From the NCBI GenBank assembly GCA_964036295.1, contig OZ038470.1, positions 9,453,078-9,517,077 of the forward strand: a DNA stretch of 64,000 nt. The letters are read 5' to 3'. This DNA is from Plumapathes pennacea (Eukaryota > Cnidaria > Anthozoa > Antipatharia > Myriopathidae). How positions within the stretch are numbered: the first letter of the stretch is position 1; every line of letters begins with the position of its first letter. The notes under the pieces were generated by a model. The model did no database searches. It was not told the DNA's origin and was given only the letters and a program-made list of their open reading frames with translations. The position numbers and the translations under genes were made by a program. Positions 34,466-45,718 of this stretch are shown in pieces.

Positions 34466-36405
34466 CTAAATATCTTTAATCCTATAATGCCTTAAGGCTA
34501 AGGTGTCTATCCGATTTGGTAATATGTTTGTTTTATCGTCTTCCCTACTAAGTGCTATTTTGTTCACTTCTTCCGTGTATATGTCATGATCTCGACTTCT
34601 AATTAGATTCATCACACTCATTTTATTAGCGCCGTTGATACGACAATCTTCATAATCCTGAAAAATTATATCCTTATTAACGACAGTCTTCTTAACGCCC
34701 CTACACTTCTTTTCCTCCTCGTTTGAAGAATCGAGTACGTAAGAGTAAAGCTTAGTTCTCAAACCGACAAACTCTGAAATTTGTCTTCCACCGACTTCAT
34801 CCTTAAAAATTCCAATAACCTTCTTGTTAACTCCAGTAGTAATTCCTGAAGGATGATCCTTTGGGTAATTACTAGTGTCAAACGATGTTAAGACATTCCC
34901 ACTAATATCTTTATAAAAATCATCCGTCTCTATCTCATACATTAATGAATCAGTGTCAGTAAATGGTAACCTTGCCTTATCATTGTACTTCTCTTTGATG
35001 TAATCATAACGAAAATCATACATCAACGTTTTACTTATGTCAAGTATTGACATTCCCAAGTAAACTGGTTTATTAAATAATAGCTTCGTCCTATGCATGT
35101 GAATAGCTGCTAAATCATCACAAAATATTTTCCTTCTATCAAAGCTTGGTTTTGAGATTTGTTTCCTAGCTTGTGACTCGTTAGTGACCAACTTAATGTT
35201 TACCCTATTTCGGATATTTTCCATGGTTTTTCCAAAAACTGAGTTATTCATAAGCTTAAAGAAGTCTTTTTCAAAGTCATTCTTAGCGTTTGCACGAAGT
35301 TTAAGTGTTAAAGTCAATATAACTTTTCAACCACGCACTCTCATTAAACTTTATCCCTCTTCTGATTCTCTTAATCTTCAACTTCAGCCTTTCATACGTC
35401 TTCAACGCTTCATAATGAACCACGTACTTCCTCTTATCCCGAGATTTGGCACTAGCTTTTCACACTTATTTATCATAATCCTCTCAGGTGCGAGTGGATA
35501 ATTATTGTGAAAATCATGTAGATGTTTTGGGTACTCTAGGTCAACCTCAAGAATACATGGTTGATTTTTCCAATCTTTTAGTTCCTTTTGTTTCATCCAA
35601 TTAAAATCTGAGGTAGGTAATGGTTTGCTCATTGCCCAGCCATAAAGATTATTAGCGTCAAGATAAGTTATATACTTATTCTTTTTCAAAGAGTCATATT
35701 TTTCCATGTAAGGATTGTTAGCTTCGCCACGCCGAGTGCAAATCATAGAAACACCTCCCCTAATTCCTTTCTCTATCATAAGTAACATATCAACGTCAGA
35801 TATTAGCTCTAAGGATACTTTCGTCAATTTTAGAGCCGCGCTCCAAGCCAAACCTGGCCAAGTATAATACCAAGCCGGATCTAACTTATAATTTTCAAGA
35901 GAAAGATCTCTGAAATTCTCAAAAACATCAGCCAGTAATAGAACGTCTGATTTCAAATAAATGTTATGGTATCCTCTCATCGTCTTCACGTGAAATTTCT
36001 CGCAAACTTTCTTAGCATGTTCATAATCCTCTTCAGAAATGAATTCATCGTTTATCCTAGATTAAAACTCCTCGATAGGTGGAAGACTCGTCTCTTTTAA
36101 TTTATCAAGACTATCCACGTAATCGTAAGGATAAACGCCTTTCCTAAGTAACAAGTCAAGACGTTTTCCCTTATAAAACTTAGCTAAGTTCTTACACTGC
36201 TCTTTGCTAAGATTCTTGGCTAAGTTAGCTAAACTAGATGACATGAACTTGAAACTATCGATGAATCTAATGTCGCGTGTCACATTAACATCATTACCAG
36301 TTTTCTTGTCGATGAATGTATCAACGATTATCTTTTTCGTGAAAGAAATGTAGTTCTCATCTGTATTCGGAATGCATCGTATTTCACCCCCAATTCCTTT
36401 AAAAA
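34466..36405 (-). pseudogene. Protein-primed family B DNA polymerase, near-complete but broken (unit 9)
   Basis: Longest polymerase of the array lineage. On the - strand: an exonuclease II region (IRFIDSFKFMSSSLANL, near 36275-36230), exonuclease III (YLKSDVLLLADVFENF), motif A (YLDANNLYGWAMS), motif B (LMNNSVFGKTMENIRN) and motif C with intact DTDS (FTDTDSLMYEIE). Breaks: in-frame TAA at 36062-36064, a frameshift near 35405-35440, and another near 35300-35317. The N-terminal part, including exonuclease I and the priming region, is missing beyond about 36405. Sequence after 35233 is not repeated in the array, so the array unit begins inside motif B of this gene. Confidence 0.92.
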
Positions 36406-36540
36406 AAGATGGGAGTCATAATCCAAGTAGCAAAATCGTTAATCCTCCTGTTCAGCAAGTTTGCATATCTCGAAGCCAATTCCCTTAAAGATGGTGGTCT
36501 AATTGTGGCTGGTATTGGTTAGGCGTGTTCATCCAGGTTC
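36406..36540 (-). other. Open-frame remnant at the polymerase edge
   Basis: About 36 codons are open on - here (containing PSLRELASRYANLLNRR and INDFATWIM), in a different frame from the polymerase. This looks like coding DNA, perhaps a neighbouring Polinton gene or the distal polymerase, but I cannot name it. Confidence 0.35.
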
Positions 36541-36567
36541 AACAGGTTCATCCATGATATTACTAAT

Positions 36568-37370
36568 ACTAGAAATACGATAATCGCAGATACCCCCCTC
36601 ACTCCGTCCTCCACTGGCATATATTAGAAGTTTCGATGCAAAAAGATAAACATAGAAGTAATGTGTCTATTTTATACGGCCTTTGATGTAACCAGCTTGT
36701 TGTAGTTGACGGAGCAAGCGTGTTAAAATAATGTTTTATTACTTGTACTATACCAAGTGCTGAGCACTTAAAGGAGAAAAAGAGTGGTCTGAATTATAAT
36801 AACTTTGTGTCACTAGTGGTTTACTAATTTTTCGTTGGAAAATATATCTAAATTTCGCAAACCCCCACCCCGCCTGGCCTCTCTTGCGTTACGCCACGCA
36901 TTTTCGCACGGTGAATTTGCGAGTGAGTCCACAATATACCACGGAAAACCAGTGGAAATTAGCTTTTTTTTACCCCAACATTTAAAAAACAAATTTCAAA
37001 TTTCAAAAAATCATTCTTCTATTAATCACTTTACCGCTCTATAATGGATCAGCTCTGACCCAATAAGAAAACAACATATATATCAGCATCAATTTTTTTA
37101 ATTCTTAATCTCATTGTTATCATCATCATACAGCACACTGTTTGTTGTGTGCCCTTTTTATGATACTTTTGTGTTATATAAGCTTCATCAAGTGCTCCTG
37201 CCTGGTACGAAAACCCAAAACCTTGTAGGAAAAAGTAGGAACGTACTCTCCTACCAAAAGCATGCAGGAGCACAATCCCTTGGAGGATAAGGGAATAATA
37301 ACTATCATGAACAGGTAAAAAACCCTTTCATTCCCAAGCCTAAATGCAGAATCTCTCAGCTTTTTCAAAA
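36568..37370 (+). mobile_element. Dispersed repeat copy with ACTAGAAATACGATAATCGC end
   Basis: Starts with the same terminal sequence as the TIR element at 47619-49223 and continues in a body also found at 52043-52580 (shared stretches around TGTTATATAAGCTTCATCA and GAACGTACTCTCC). A 280-bp stretch at about 36780-37060, including a C-rich run, is absent from the other copy. No coding potential seen; probably non-autonomous. Confidence 0.7.
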
Positions 37371-38780
37371 TACATTACATAAAATAAATTATATAGTGAG
37401 AAGTGACAGTTTAGTCAGCATTCACTTAACCAAAAAGGTACAAAAAGCTATATATTTTCTATACTGTACAATACAGTACACTTTCAACTGAAGGAGAAAA
37501 TTGAACTTGATCACTCTTAGGTGTGAAAGGGTTTAAACTTGTTGTTACAACATTGGTTACTGTCTACCTTGGTGCTGGCCTTACTCACATGTTATTGCCA
37601 CATATATTACATAACTTTATTGAAGTTTTCCTTCATAAAAAGCAAACAACCCTCTAACAAATAAGTAAATAACAAAACCTTGTGTCAAAAAGGTACACAT
37701 AAAAAAAATACTTGGCTCTGAGCATGTCATCTACTTGAGCACAGTACAGTACCATTCCAAATTTTAAGCAAACATACAGATATACAGAAATTTTTTTGTG
37801 CCATACTCAACAGAATATACAGAATATGCAGGCCAATGTTACACTTTTATGATGTCAGTGATTTGGTATATGACATTTGGTATATAAGAGCACAGGAGTT
37901 GACTTCTCAGCATGATTCCTTCAATTTAACATTTCCTTTAGCATGATCTTTGGAGATGAAAACACATGTTCAGGTTTTTGTCTTTGGTAGGTATTGTTGC
38001 AACTATAAACAACAAAGAAATTGAACTTTTATTTGCACCGAAGTGTAAGTTTAGCCAAGGAACCTCTTTCTTTGCTCCTACAAAAATCAGAAAAGGCACC
38101 AAGTTTTAAGTGGATTAATAAGATAATTCATCTGATGTACACAATACAATGCACTTTCATAGCTAACCTGTACTATTCATCCACAATTGACATAAATCTT
38201 GGATTCTGGATTCAGGATGCTGCAAAGGAACTGGTGCACTGTAAATAAATACTTGTTGTCCTGGTAATAGAGGCCAATTCTTTCCTCAAAACACTGCTAT
38301 AAATGTTTTTGGTTATCCCCGAGTGTAATATCAAGTGTACATGGCATAAAAACAAATGCACATCATCATGTGGACAGCTAAAGAAACTTCACTGCATAGA
38401 TCATAAATCACTGTAAATTAATTAGGCACTGATATTGTAGTAAAAATTGGCAAATATTCTAAAAAACACAAACTACAGCTTTTGCAATGGTAAATTAAAG
38501 TACAAACACATGTATACAGTATTGTTTTCTCTTCGATCCTTGTGTATGAAAATGCAGCAAATAATAGAAAACACATTCATTGGTCTGATTAAACAGGAAT
38601 TCAGATAAAACAAAATTTCACCATGCATCCTTTGTTCAGCTGTTCCATCGTTGAAAATAAACAATGACAAAGAATGGCCGTATTGCAATTAATGCATCCA
38701 TTGTGCAAATTTGGCCATCAATACACAGAAGTCAAAAATGTAAACACAACCATAAAAGCCATACAGAATAACTTTCAATT
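37371..38780. other. AT-rich stretch without recognised gene
   Basis: Only short random-looking ORFs (at most about 75 codons) on both strands. No repeat motif, RNA gene or conserved protein fragment recognised. Confidence 0.6.
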
Positions 38781-38785
38781 CTTAC

Positions 38786-39541
38786 CTGCTCCTTGCTTCC
38801 TGATGATAAGAACGGGTAGATCACTCATATAGGCTGGAAGAGTGCTGAGGAATCCCTGAACATCCTGTGGCAAGTTGAGGACATGACCTTTGTACCCACG
38901 CTGGCCGCCGAGTTTACGGTAAACACACATGGTGGGGAAAGCTCTGGCGATCAGCATTTCCTCTACTTCGGTAAGGTCCTGTAGTTCTGCAGGCACTGTC
39001 CCAGGATTCATGTCGTTGTCAGCCGAGAACAATCGACACGAAGTCTTTTTGTCGCGCTTGCACTTGATGTAGGTGTAGTCCTGCTCGGACATACTACGGT
39101 TGGTGATCGGCCATCTTTCTTTGCATACTTTGCAGCGTAAGTGTCGGAGATTTTCCTCAAAGCTGTGAAAGGCAGTGAGTTCCTCCCGTACCCACTCTTG
39201 TTCGTGGAATGGAGGAGTTTCTGGATCTGCCCACCCACGGTTATGCAAATATTGTTGTTTTTGGCTGCGACGGTTCCTCGATAACTGCAGAACGCTGTTG
39301 CCGGCGTCGAGTGTTGGCTTTATTTTGAGCTTGAAGTCTGCCTACTCCATTCAGACGATTCATTGCTACGTCGAGAAGGTACTCGCTGGCGACTGGATTC
39401 TCTCTGCGGAGTTGTTTGTGTCAACCGCTTCTCTTTATAAGGTTTTTGATCGGCACTCATACGCTGTTGTCTTTGCGGAGTCTTTTCTTCGGCCCGTTTT
39501 TTCTCCTGAAGTTCCCGATTTGCTTTCAAATTGCTGTGCAT
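38786..39541 (-). pseudogene. Helitron-type N-terminal zinc-finger fragment with splice-donor-like end
   Basis: The 38775-39248 frame contains a Cys pair CKVCKERWPIT, a second Cys near YIKCKRDKKTSC, then VPAELQDLTEVEEMLIARAF and GYKGHVLNLPQDVQGF, the pattern of the region ahead of the Rep domain in animal Helitrons. The 39320-39541 frame adds the Arg/Gln/Ser-rich leader (RRSNESSEWSRQ) typical of the extreme N-terminus. The two pieces are in different frames. Coding similarity ends exactly at CAG|GTAAGA (exon end 38786), a strong donor, so the fragment could be a real exon. The Rep and helicase domains are absent here. Confidence 0.7.
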
Positions 39542-40150
39542 TTATGTTATTGTTGCGACATTTTGGGTCGGTGCCATGAAGGTCAAACAATCAGTGGAAC
39601 AGATGGCGTTATTATTTCAAAATTGGGACATGCCTGAGGAAAAAGTGACCGTTTGTAGATCTCGCTTCGCTCAGTTTTATTGTATTCCCACTAATGTTTA
39701 TGTGAAAGAAAATCGAAGTCCTCGAAGACGAAGTCGTGAGCCGAGCCGCATACCCTTGAATAACCTTTCACGCATTTTAAACAAGAGTAGAAAAAGCAGG
39801 TGACTAATAAGAGAATACATTTTAAAGAATGTCCCAAAGTCGTTAAAAGTTCATGATTATACACAAGCTTACGTACTTCACAATGCTAATGCATTCCGTG
39901 AACGTGCGCGTAAACAACATGGAAACAATAAAATGCCACAGAAATGCAAAGAGAAAATTAGGATCAATAAACCATCGCTGCGAGAAAGCTACAAGTTCAA
40001 AAAGAAGATTGCCAAAAGTAACCGAAGTGCTAAGATACGTATGTATTTTAAAATGTGTTCAAAACCAGGTATTTCAAGATCAGACGTATTCAGAGATCAA
40101 AATCACTGAACCAAGTACAATGCGTTTTCTCTGTCAAGGGATATAGTAAA
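39531..40150 (+). repeat. Repeat-family copy with eroded coding sequence
   Basis: About 300 bp from 39537 matches 51056-51470 on the opposite strand, also at protein level (VATFWVGA, RSRFAQFYCIP, NKSRKSR). The frame continues past a TGA at 39801 through YTQAYVLHNANAFRERARKQ. It ends near KGYSKNPGPS, which recalls a degenerate 2A-type ending, but the upstream Asp-x-Glu is absent. Probably part of a transposon-encoded protein; family unknown. Confidence 0.55.
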
Positions 40151-40254
40151 AATCCCGGTCCTTCAGTTGTTGATCCAAACAAAACTATCATAATTTGTTT
40201 GGAACTTGCTTTCTTGAATTAAGTCTTGCAGTTATTTGAATTCGGATACATTAG

Positions 40255-40704
40255 ATGCTACAATTGAAAAAAGGTAATACATTTTACACAAAAATAAATG
40301 TTGACAAACACCTTGTTGTAAATGATTTGCCAAATAAACTTGAGATATGTGCAGGTGCTGATGTTAGTGTTGTCTTCGCTACAAAAAGCCAAGGTGTTCT
40401 GTCCCAGGACACAAGTTTGAGCAAGCAGAAGCTTCATCAACTTATATTACATAACAGTAGGAATAATACTGGCTTTCTGGTATGGATTTCAACTTACTGT
40501 CTCAGTTGTATCTTCCAACAACAAGCAAAAGGGAGCACAAAGTTTGTTGTATTAGCATTTGATGAGAGTGAATCACCACACTTATTTCAGAAAGTAGATG
40601 ATATAGATTCTCTCATAAAGGTAACCTTTTCTATCATTCTTGATAAGTTTGCATGTGATAAGTGCACTATGAAATACAGTTTCTTTCACCCTCGTGTTGT
40701 TTGA
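40255..40704 (+). CDS. Hypothetical 149-residue ORF, possibly Helitron-derived
   Basis: Open from ATG to TGA. Contains DKHLVVNDLPNKLEI, then LVWISTYCLSCIF, FVVLAFDESESP and VDDIDSLI, a layout that resembles the accessory domain upstream of the Rep region in some animal Helitrons. It follows the repeat at 39531-40150 on the same strand. Not enough for a firm call. Confidence 0.4.
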   Translation: MLQLKKGNTFYTKINVDKHLVVNDLPNKLEICAGADVSVVFATKSQGVLSQDTSLSKQKLHQLILHNSRNNTGFLVWISTYCLSCIFQQQAKGSTKFVVLAFDESESPHLFQKVDDIDSLIKVTFSIILDKFACDKCTMKYSFFHPRVV

Positions 40705-40914
40705 CAAAAAAAGAAAAGCACAAAATAACAAGGAAACACATCTCTTCTACGAAACGAGTTGATACACTAAAACGAAAAGGAGAATAATTCAATGAAAACT
40801 ATGCAATTATGGAACCTGCTAAAGAAAGATGCCTTGTAAATAATATAATTAAAAAAATACAAATCAATGAATCCTGAAGAAAAATAGAACCTTCTGGCTA
40901 ACCCTTGCGAAATG

Positions 40915-41330
40915 AAGCTGGATGATTCTAGAATTTTCTAGAATATTTCTGGAATTTTTCCAGCTTTAATTCTAGAAATTTGTTGAATTATTCCAGCTTT
41001 AAGACTGGAAATTTTTAGAAATTTCCAGGATGTTAAATGAAACAAAATTCCAAATTAAAGCTATAAATATTTTCTGGAAATTTCTAGTCTGGAAATTTCT
41101 AGCATTAACCAGAATAATGAAGCTGGATTATTCTAGGATTTTTCCAGCACTAATTCAAGGAATTTCTAGAATTATTTGAGTTCTAGAATTCACCAAAATG
41201 ATAATAATGGAGATGTAGAATTATTCCAACTTGTTACAGAGAAATTTCTAGGAATTTCTAGAATTATTCTAGGTTATGCTAGAATTTTTTAGAATTTTTA
41301 ATATGCTTTGTGAAATTATAATCCTAGAAA
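40915..41330. repeat. TTCTAGAA-rich AT tract
   Basis: A degenerate, largely palindromic tract built from TTCTAGAA, TTCTGGAA and TTTCCAGC blocks. At 40926-40960 TTC and GAA alternate as TTC-2-GAA-2-TTC-2-GAA-3-TTC-2-GAA-3-TTC, the arrangement of heat-shock elements. No coding sequence. May be a non-autonomous element or satellite remnant. Confidence 0.6.
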
Positions 41331-41874
41331 TGCAAGAACTAGCTTTAGAACAGCTTTAAAATAGTGAAAACTACAGATAAAATATGGACAAAACAGGCAT
41401 AAAATCAGTTTATGGGAAGTTATCGTAACGCATTTCTGTTCATTTGCGTCGGCTGGCCGTCAAAACATTGCGTAACGTCGGCTATTAAGAGTTTTCTCCT
41501 AGTAAATGAAGGTTGGAAAATTGTTCGAGAAACTGTAATTTGAGATAAATCGGGAAAAATGGGGATAGCGAACAGAACATGATTATTTCACAGATCTCCA
41601 CACAAAAGAAGTATGCAGAGGCACGGCCGTGAGTGCTTGAAAGACAAGAAACAACAGTCGGAAAACTATAGGTTCCCGAAGATGAAAGTGTCTGATGATT
41701 CAGTATAAAACGATGCATGTACGACTATCTAATTTTGTAAACAATTTGCCTTCCAGCGTACACATGAAATAAGAACTCGATGCCGCCGGCGCTCCGTTAA
41801 ATTTCATGAAACTTGCAAATTTTAAGAATTGCAAGCCAACTACCTTAAAGAAGTGCTGACTACGTTCCGCCACC

Positions 41875-41913
41875 ATGGACACGCAAGTTACAAACATTCA
41901 CGAATTTTCAAAG
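41875..41913 (+). other. Candidate first coding exon with Kozak context and splice donor
   Basis: GCCACCATGG start at 41875, 13 open codons, then AAAG|GTACGT at 41914. A TATAAAA lies at 41704-41710, about 170 nt upstream. No downstream exon was identified. Confidence 0.35.
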
Positions 41914-42230
41914 GTACGTTTGCGAAAAAAAAACAGAAAGATTTACGGCACTGTGCGAGTCGCAACGTGAGGAAATATAGTTTGCGAACGTCAAGTCAAT
42001 TTAAAGGCGGTTAACTAAAATTATGAATATGGCTACCTGGTTGGAGCAATCTTCAGTAAGAAGAGATGGACCTGTGCAATTTTGGAAAAGCTGTTGCTAC
42101 AATGTACGCCGTATGCTATGCGAATCATTTTCGTAGTGGTTGAAATTAACTTCGGGAACAAATCTCCATCGAACTCGAACTCAAAATAGACTATAAATTG
42201 TTGGAATAAACCAGGACACACCACAAAAAC

Positions 42231-42253
42231 ATGATAAGAGAATTCTGGTGGAG
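42231..42253 (+). other. Candidate short first exon with TATA box and splice donor
   Basis: ATG at 42231, open to GAG|GTGAGT at 42254, with CTATAAATT at 42191-42199 about 35 nt upstream of the ATG. Short and unsupported by a second exon. Confidence 0.25.
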
Positions 42254-43139
42254 GTGAGTTTGTTTTTTATTCTAATTCTAATATATTCCTGGAACTGCAG
42301 TACTTCCTGTACGACTTCTGTTATCTGGTGATCATATGGTAATGATGTGTATTTCAAATGAATTGTTGCATATCCCGGTGTACTTGTTTCACAAAAGCAA
42401 TCTAAGTTTTCCCATATAGTATTTTATTATTTTAGAGTGTAATAATATCATCTGCAAGTTTTTATGGTCTTAAAGCATGGTGATTATATGCATTTCAGTT
42501 TTGTCAATGGGTTTCTTGACTTTCATGGAACTTGGTTGTGAGATTTTGGGTTTCTTGTTATGGCTGGAGATTGAATTGTCTGCTATAATTCTGTTAGTTT
42601 CCTTTTCAAGATCCTTGCTACAGTGTGATTCATTTCAGACAATATTGTGTGAATCAAAATACAGTAGTCATTATTTTCCTTTGTGAGGCAGCTATTTAGG
42701 ACTGGCCTACTAGATGTCAAAGAGAGAAAAGTATACAATCATCTGCTTTATGTACACACACCCTGGTTCAATGTTTCTGTTAGTCTTGTCTGATAATAAA
42801 TTTGTAGTACATGAAACAACTTCTCAGCATGATTGTATCATTCAGTTGTGCCCAGAGAAAAGGTTTGTAAATTTAACAGTTCATGCAGATCATCAGAATG
42901 AAATTGAACTTCTGTTCCAGCTGCAGTTTTCAAATTATATAGGACATATTTTCTTCGATCCAGTTTGAATCACATGGTTTTTCACAGGTTACTTGAGAAA
43001 AATTTAAGGCAATGGTGTTTCACAGAGGATTCACATGTCCACTTTAAATAGTTTTTCAATCATTTTTCTATCACAGGTTTAGCATGTGATTTGAAACAGA
43101 CCATATTATTTCTATCTTCAGTAAAACATTAATTTTTAA

Positions 43140-43500
43140 AATAAAACCTCTAGGCCCCTTATGTTCCTCAATCATTCATAAATGACATGCATGCCTATCT
43201 CCACAAAGACTTTCAATTAGCCCTCTTTACTGATGATTTAAAGTTAGCCTTTTGCACAAGGATTGTTTAGGTGCTCTACACCGGTGAAGCCTAGATGGGG
43301 CTATGCCTTCAACGTAACTAAATGCAAAATTATACACATCCAGAAAGCAGGATCATGAAAATAATGACAGTCTTTATCTGACATCTTGCTAGACAATTTT
43401 TGAATGTGGCCAAACCATCACTGACCTGATATCACAGTGATCAATAACCTGTAGCAACCTGTGGTCTCTGTATACCAAAACGACAGTCTGACAGTCTAAA
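43140..43500 (+). pseudogene. Non-LTR reverse transcriptase remnant
   Basis: Fragments in alternating frames fit the palm region of a CR1/jockey-like reverse transcriptase: FINDMHAYL, then DFQLALFTDDLKLAF in place of the usual FADDTK motif, and FNVTKCKIIHI. Several stops and frame changes; no endonuclease domain or tail seen. Confidence 0.55.
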
Positions 43501-43914
43501 CTGATGGCAACCAGCACCAAGCAACCTTTCTACTGAATTACATTCTTCTCACAGATAGGGGATGAAAAATGTTTTTAAAATGAGCCAATAATAAATAATT
43601 GGCTCAGGACCAGTACAGCTGTCAGTCTTTAATCAATATTGTCCCAAACTCAGTACAAATCATCAAAAAGCCATGTGCTCCATCCAGCCAATGAGTAACT
43701 TTTTGTTATTATTTCATATTAGTTTTCTATTGAAGTTTGTACAGTGTTCTGTGATGGCATATAGTAAACAGTTGGGGGACAGAGGTCTTATAACTGGGAT
43801 GTTTTTTGTGTTAACAAGTAGATTGGGTTTATACCATGGATTCTGTGGTAGCTATTTTACCTTAAAATATGATTATGATAGCCTAATTTAGCCTAATTCG
43901 ATGCCAAGCAGTTA
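43501..43914. other. Stretch without recognised gene
   Basis: Short random ORFs only. The reverse transcriptase remnant may fade into this stretch, but I see no further motif. Confidence 0.5.
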
Positions 43915-45718
43915 GAAACAGCCTGCATTTAGATGAAATCCCTCCAGAATTGGCCCTGTAAGAAAAACGTGAACAAATACTCATAGCACAGCGTATTTGT
44001 TTTGAAAAAATTGCGATAATGCCTAAGATCAAAGGTGCCATCTGCAATGTGCCTGTTGACTGTGAACAGACTTGTAGAATTTTACCCCGTCCTCCTGAGA
44101 GGTCAGGTATTATAATGTTAAAACTTAAAAGAAAGTTGAAATTTAGAGGCCATGTCTATTTTCAAGCTGTGCGTCCACAGATAATTTCTGCTGCCCTTAC
44201 TTGGCTTAAAATAAACAATACATTGTATACAAACATAGCAATTGATATACAAAATATTGAGAGCAACTTGACAAGTCTGGCTGACCAAAATGCATAAGAA
44301 GATATGAATTCCAGTTCATCTGATGAAGAAAGTTCCACTGCTGATAGAATATCTGATAATACTGGTGTATTAAATGACACCTCGGAGGAAAATTATGACC
44401 CATTAAATGAACATAGAGCACCAACTAATGTAACCTGTTTACACTCTGTAATTCCAGATTACCCTGTAATTTTGGAGGAGCAAAATGAAAGCAATGTTTC
44501 ATTAGGAAATGAAGTTTACAATGTTGCACCTGGAGAAAATAGGCATCCGTGTCATTATTGACTGACAAGCAGTGTGAAGAACTGGCATTTCCAATCTTAT
44601 TTCCAAAAGGGAGATTTGGTTATCAAGCTCAACGGGAAATTATATTGACACCAGTGAAATATTTTAATGCACGGCTATTACATTATAGTGGGGGATTTGC
44701 AACAAATCCAGAGTACCTGTTTTATGCACAAATTGTAATGGAGCAAAAGAAAGTATCTGACAGTATTAACATCGCTCAAAGGTCCATGGACAGTCTATAA
44801 GAGCCTCAGAATTGAGATCAAATGTACAAAACTTGCAAAATCTTATTTCAAAAGATCAAGCATATTTGTTTCTAAGGCAAATTCCGGGCTCTCCACCATA
44901 CTTGCAAAGATTTATGTATGAAGTTGTAGGTACGTGTATGGTTCGGCAACTGGGAATTCCAACATGGTTCATGACATTATCATATGCTGACCTTAGATGG
45001 TCTGAACTATTTCAAATTATTGCAAGGACAAAAGCACAAAATATGACTGATGAACGAGTCCAAGCTTTGTCGTACAATGAAAGATGTTCTATGTTGAATC
45101 TCAATCCTGCTGTTGTAGCGAAACACTTCCAATACAGAGTTGAAACATTTTTCAAGGAAGTCTTGCTTAACATTGCCAACCCCATAGGGAAGATAATTTA
45201 CTATGCTCTTCAAATTGAGTTGCAAATGAGGGGATCTCCACACTTACATGCACTAATATGGACCTCAGATTGTCCAAAACTAATACAAGACAGCAAAGAG
45301 GAATATCTAGAATATCTAGACAAGCATGTACAAGGTACCAGAAGTTAACCAGAATTGAAATATTTGAATAGCTTGAAACCAGAGACAGTAGAACCTATAC
45401 ATTTGTTCATAACCGGAGGTGCTGGTGCAGGAAAAAGTCACTTGATAAAGACTATTTATCATACTGTAGTAAAACTTTCAAACATGCTCCTATAAATCCA
45501 GAGCTACCCACAGTCCTATTAATGGCCCTCACTGGTGTTGCAGCTATAAACATAAATGGTACTACAATCAATCCCTAAAGAAACAGGAGATAATGTATCT
45601 CCACTGTCAGACCAAAAGAAAACACAATTATGAATGTCATTATTTGAACTCAAGCTGATAATTATAGATTTCATTGGTTTCAAACACTGCATTACTTCAT
45701 GTACACCAAAGACTACAG
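43915..45718 (+). pseudogene. Helitron Rep/helicase pseudogene, first part
   Basis: Rolling-circle transposase of an animal Helitron in several frames. Order: end of the N-terminal region (GAICNVPVDCEQTC, RPPERSGIIMLKLKRKL, 44040-44130), an acidic linker, LTDKQCEELAFPILFPKG (44560 on), then the Rep region in 44812-45348 with GIPTWFMTLSYADLRW and the HUH motif at GSPHLHALIW (His codons at 45241 and 45247). The part with the catalytic Tyr pair and the start of the helicase is deleted at about 45350. The next frame begins the PIF1-like helicase with Walker A ITGGAGAGKSHL (45409-45444). Interrupted at 45718 by an insertion. Confidence 0.88.

Larger units (their letters stand above)
1..35233. repeat. 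Tandem array of 4.14-kb Polinton-derived units
   Basis: Nearly identical units follow one another head to tail. The integrase start codon recurs at 407, 4503, 8646, 12786, 16923, 21066, 25204, 29341 and 33484, giving spacings of 4096, 4143, 4140, 4137, 4143, 4138, 4137 and 4143. The window opens inside the MCP of a preceding unit and the array ends where unit 9 continues into a longer polymerase at 35233. Each full unit holds integrase (+), then polymerase tail, 163-residue ORF, ATPase and MCP (all -). Shared stops and frameshifts in every unit mean a dead element was amplified. A collapsed or artificially expanded assembly is the main alternative, but copy-specific variants argue for real separate copies. 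Confidence 0.95.
41331..43130. other. Mostly non-coding stretch with two candidate first exons
   Basis: No protein family recognised in six frames. Two short segments look like first coding exons (41875-41913 and 42231-42253, listed separately). Otherwise AT-rich DNA with random ORFs. Confidence 0.5.

Noticed and set aside
1..35233. Regular repeats considered as a CRISPR-like or rDNA-like array
   Set aside because: Units are 4.1 kb with viral protein remnants and no rRNA or spacer pattern.
37049..37368. Overlapping 64- and 74-codon - strand ORFs
   Set aside because: They lie in a dispersed repeat whose other copy (52270-52560) does not conserve the reading frames.
40120..40160. 2A-like ribosome-skipping peptide (KNPGP)
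   Set aside because: The NPGP core is present but the preceding D-x-E pattern is missing, and the frame around it is eroded.
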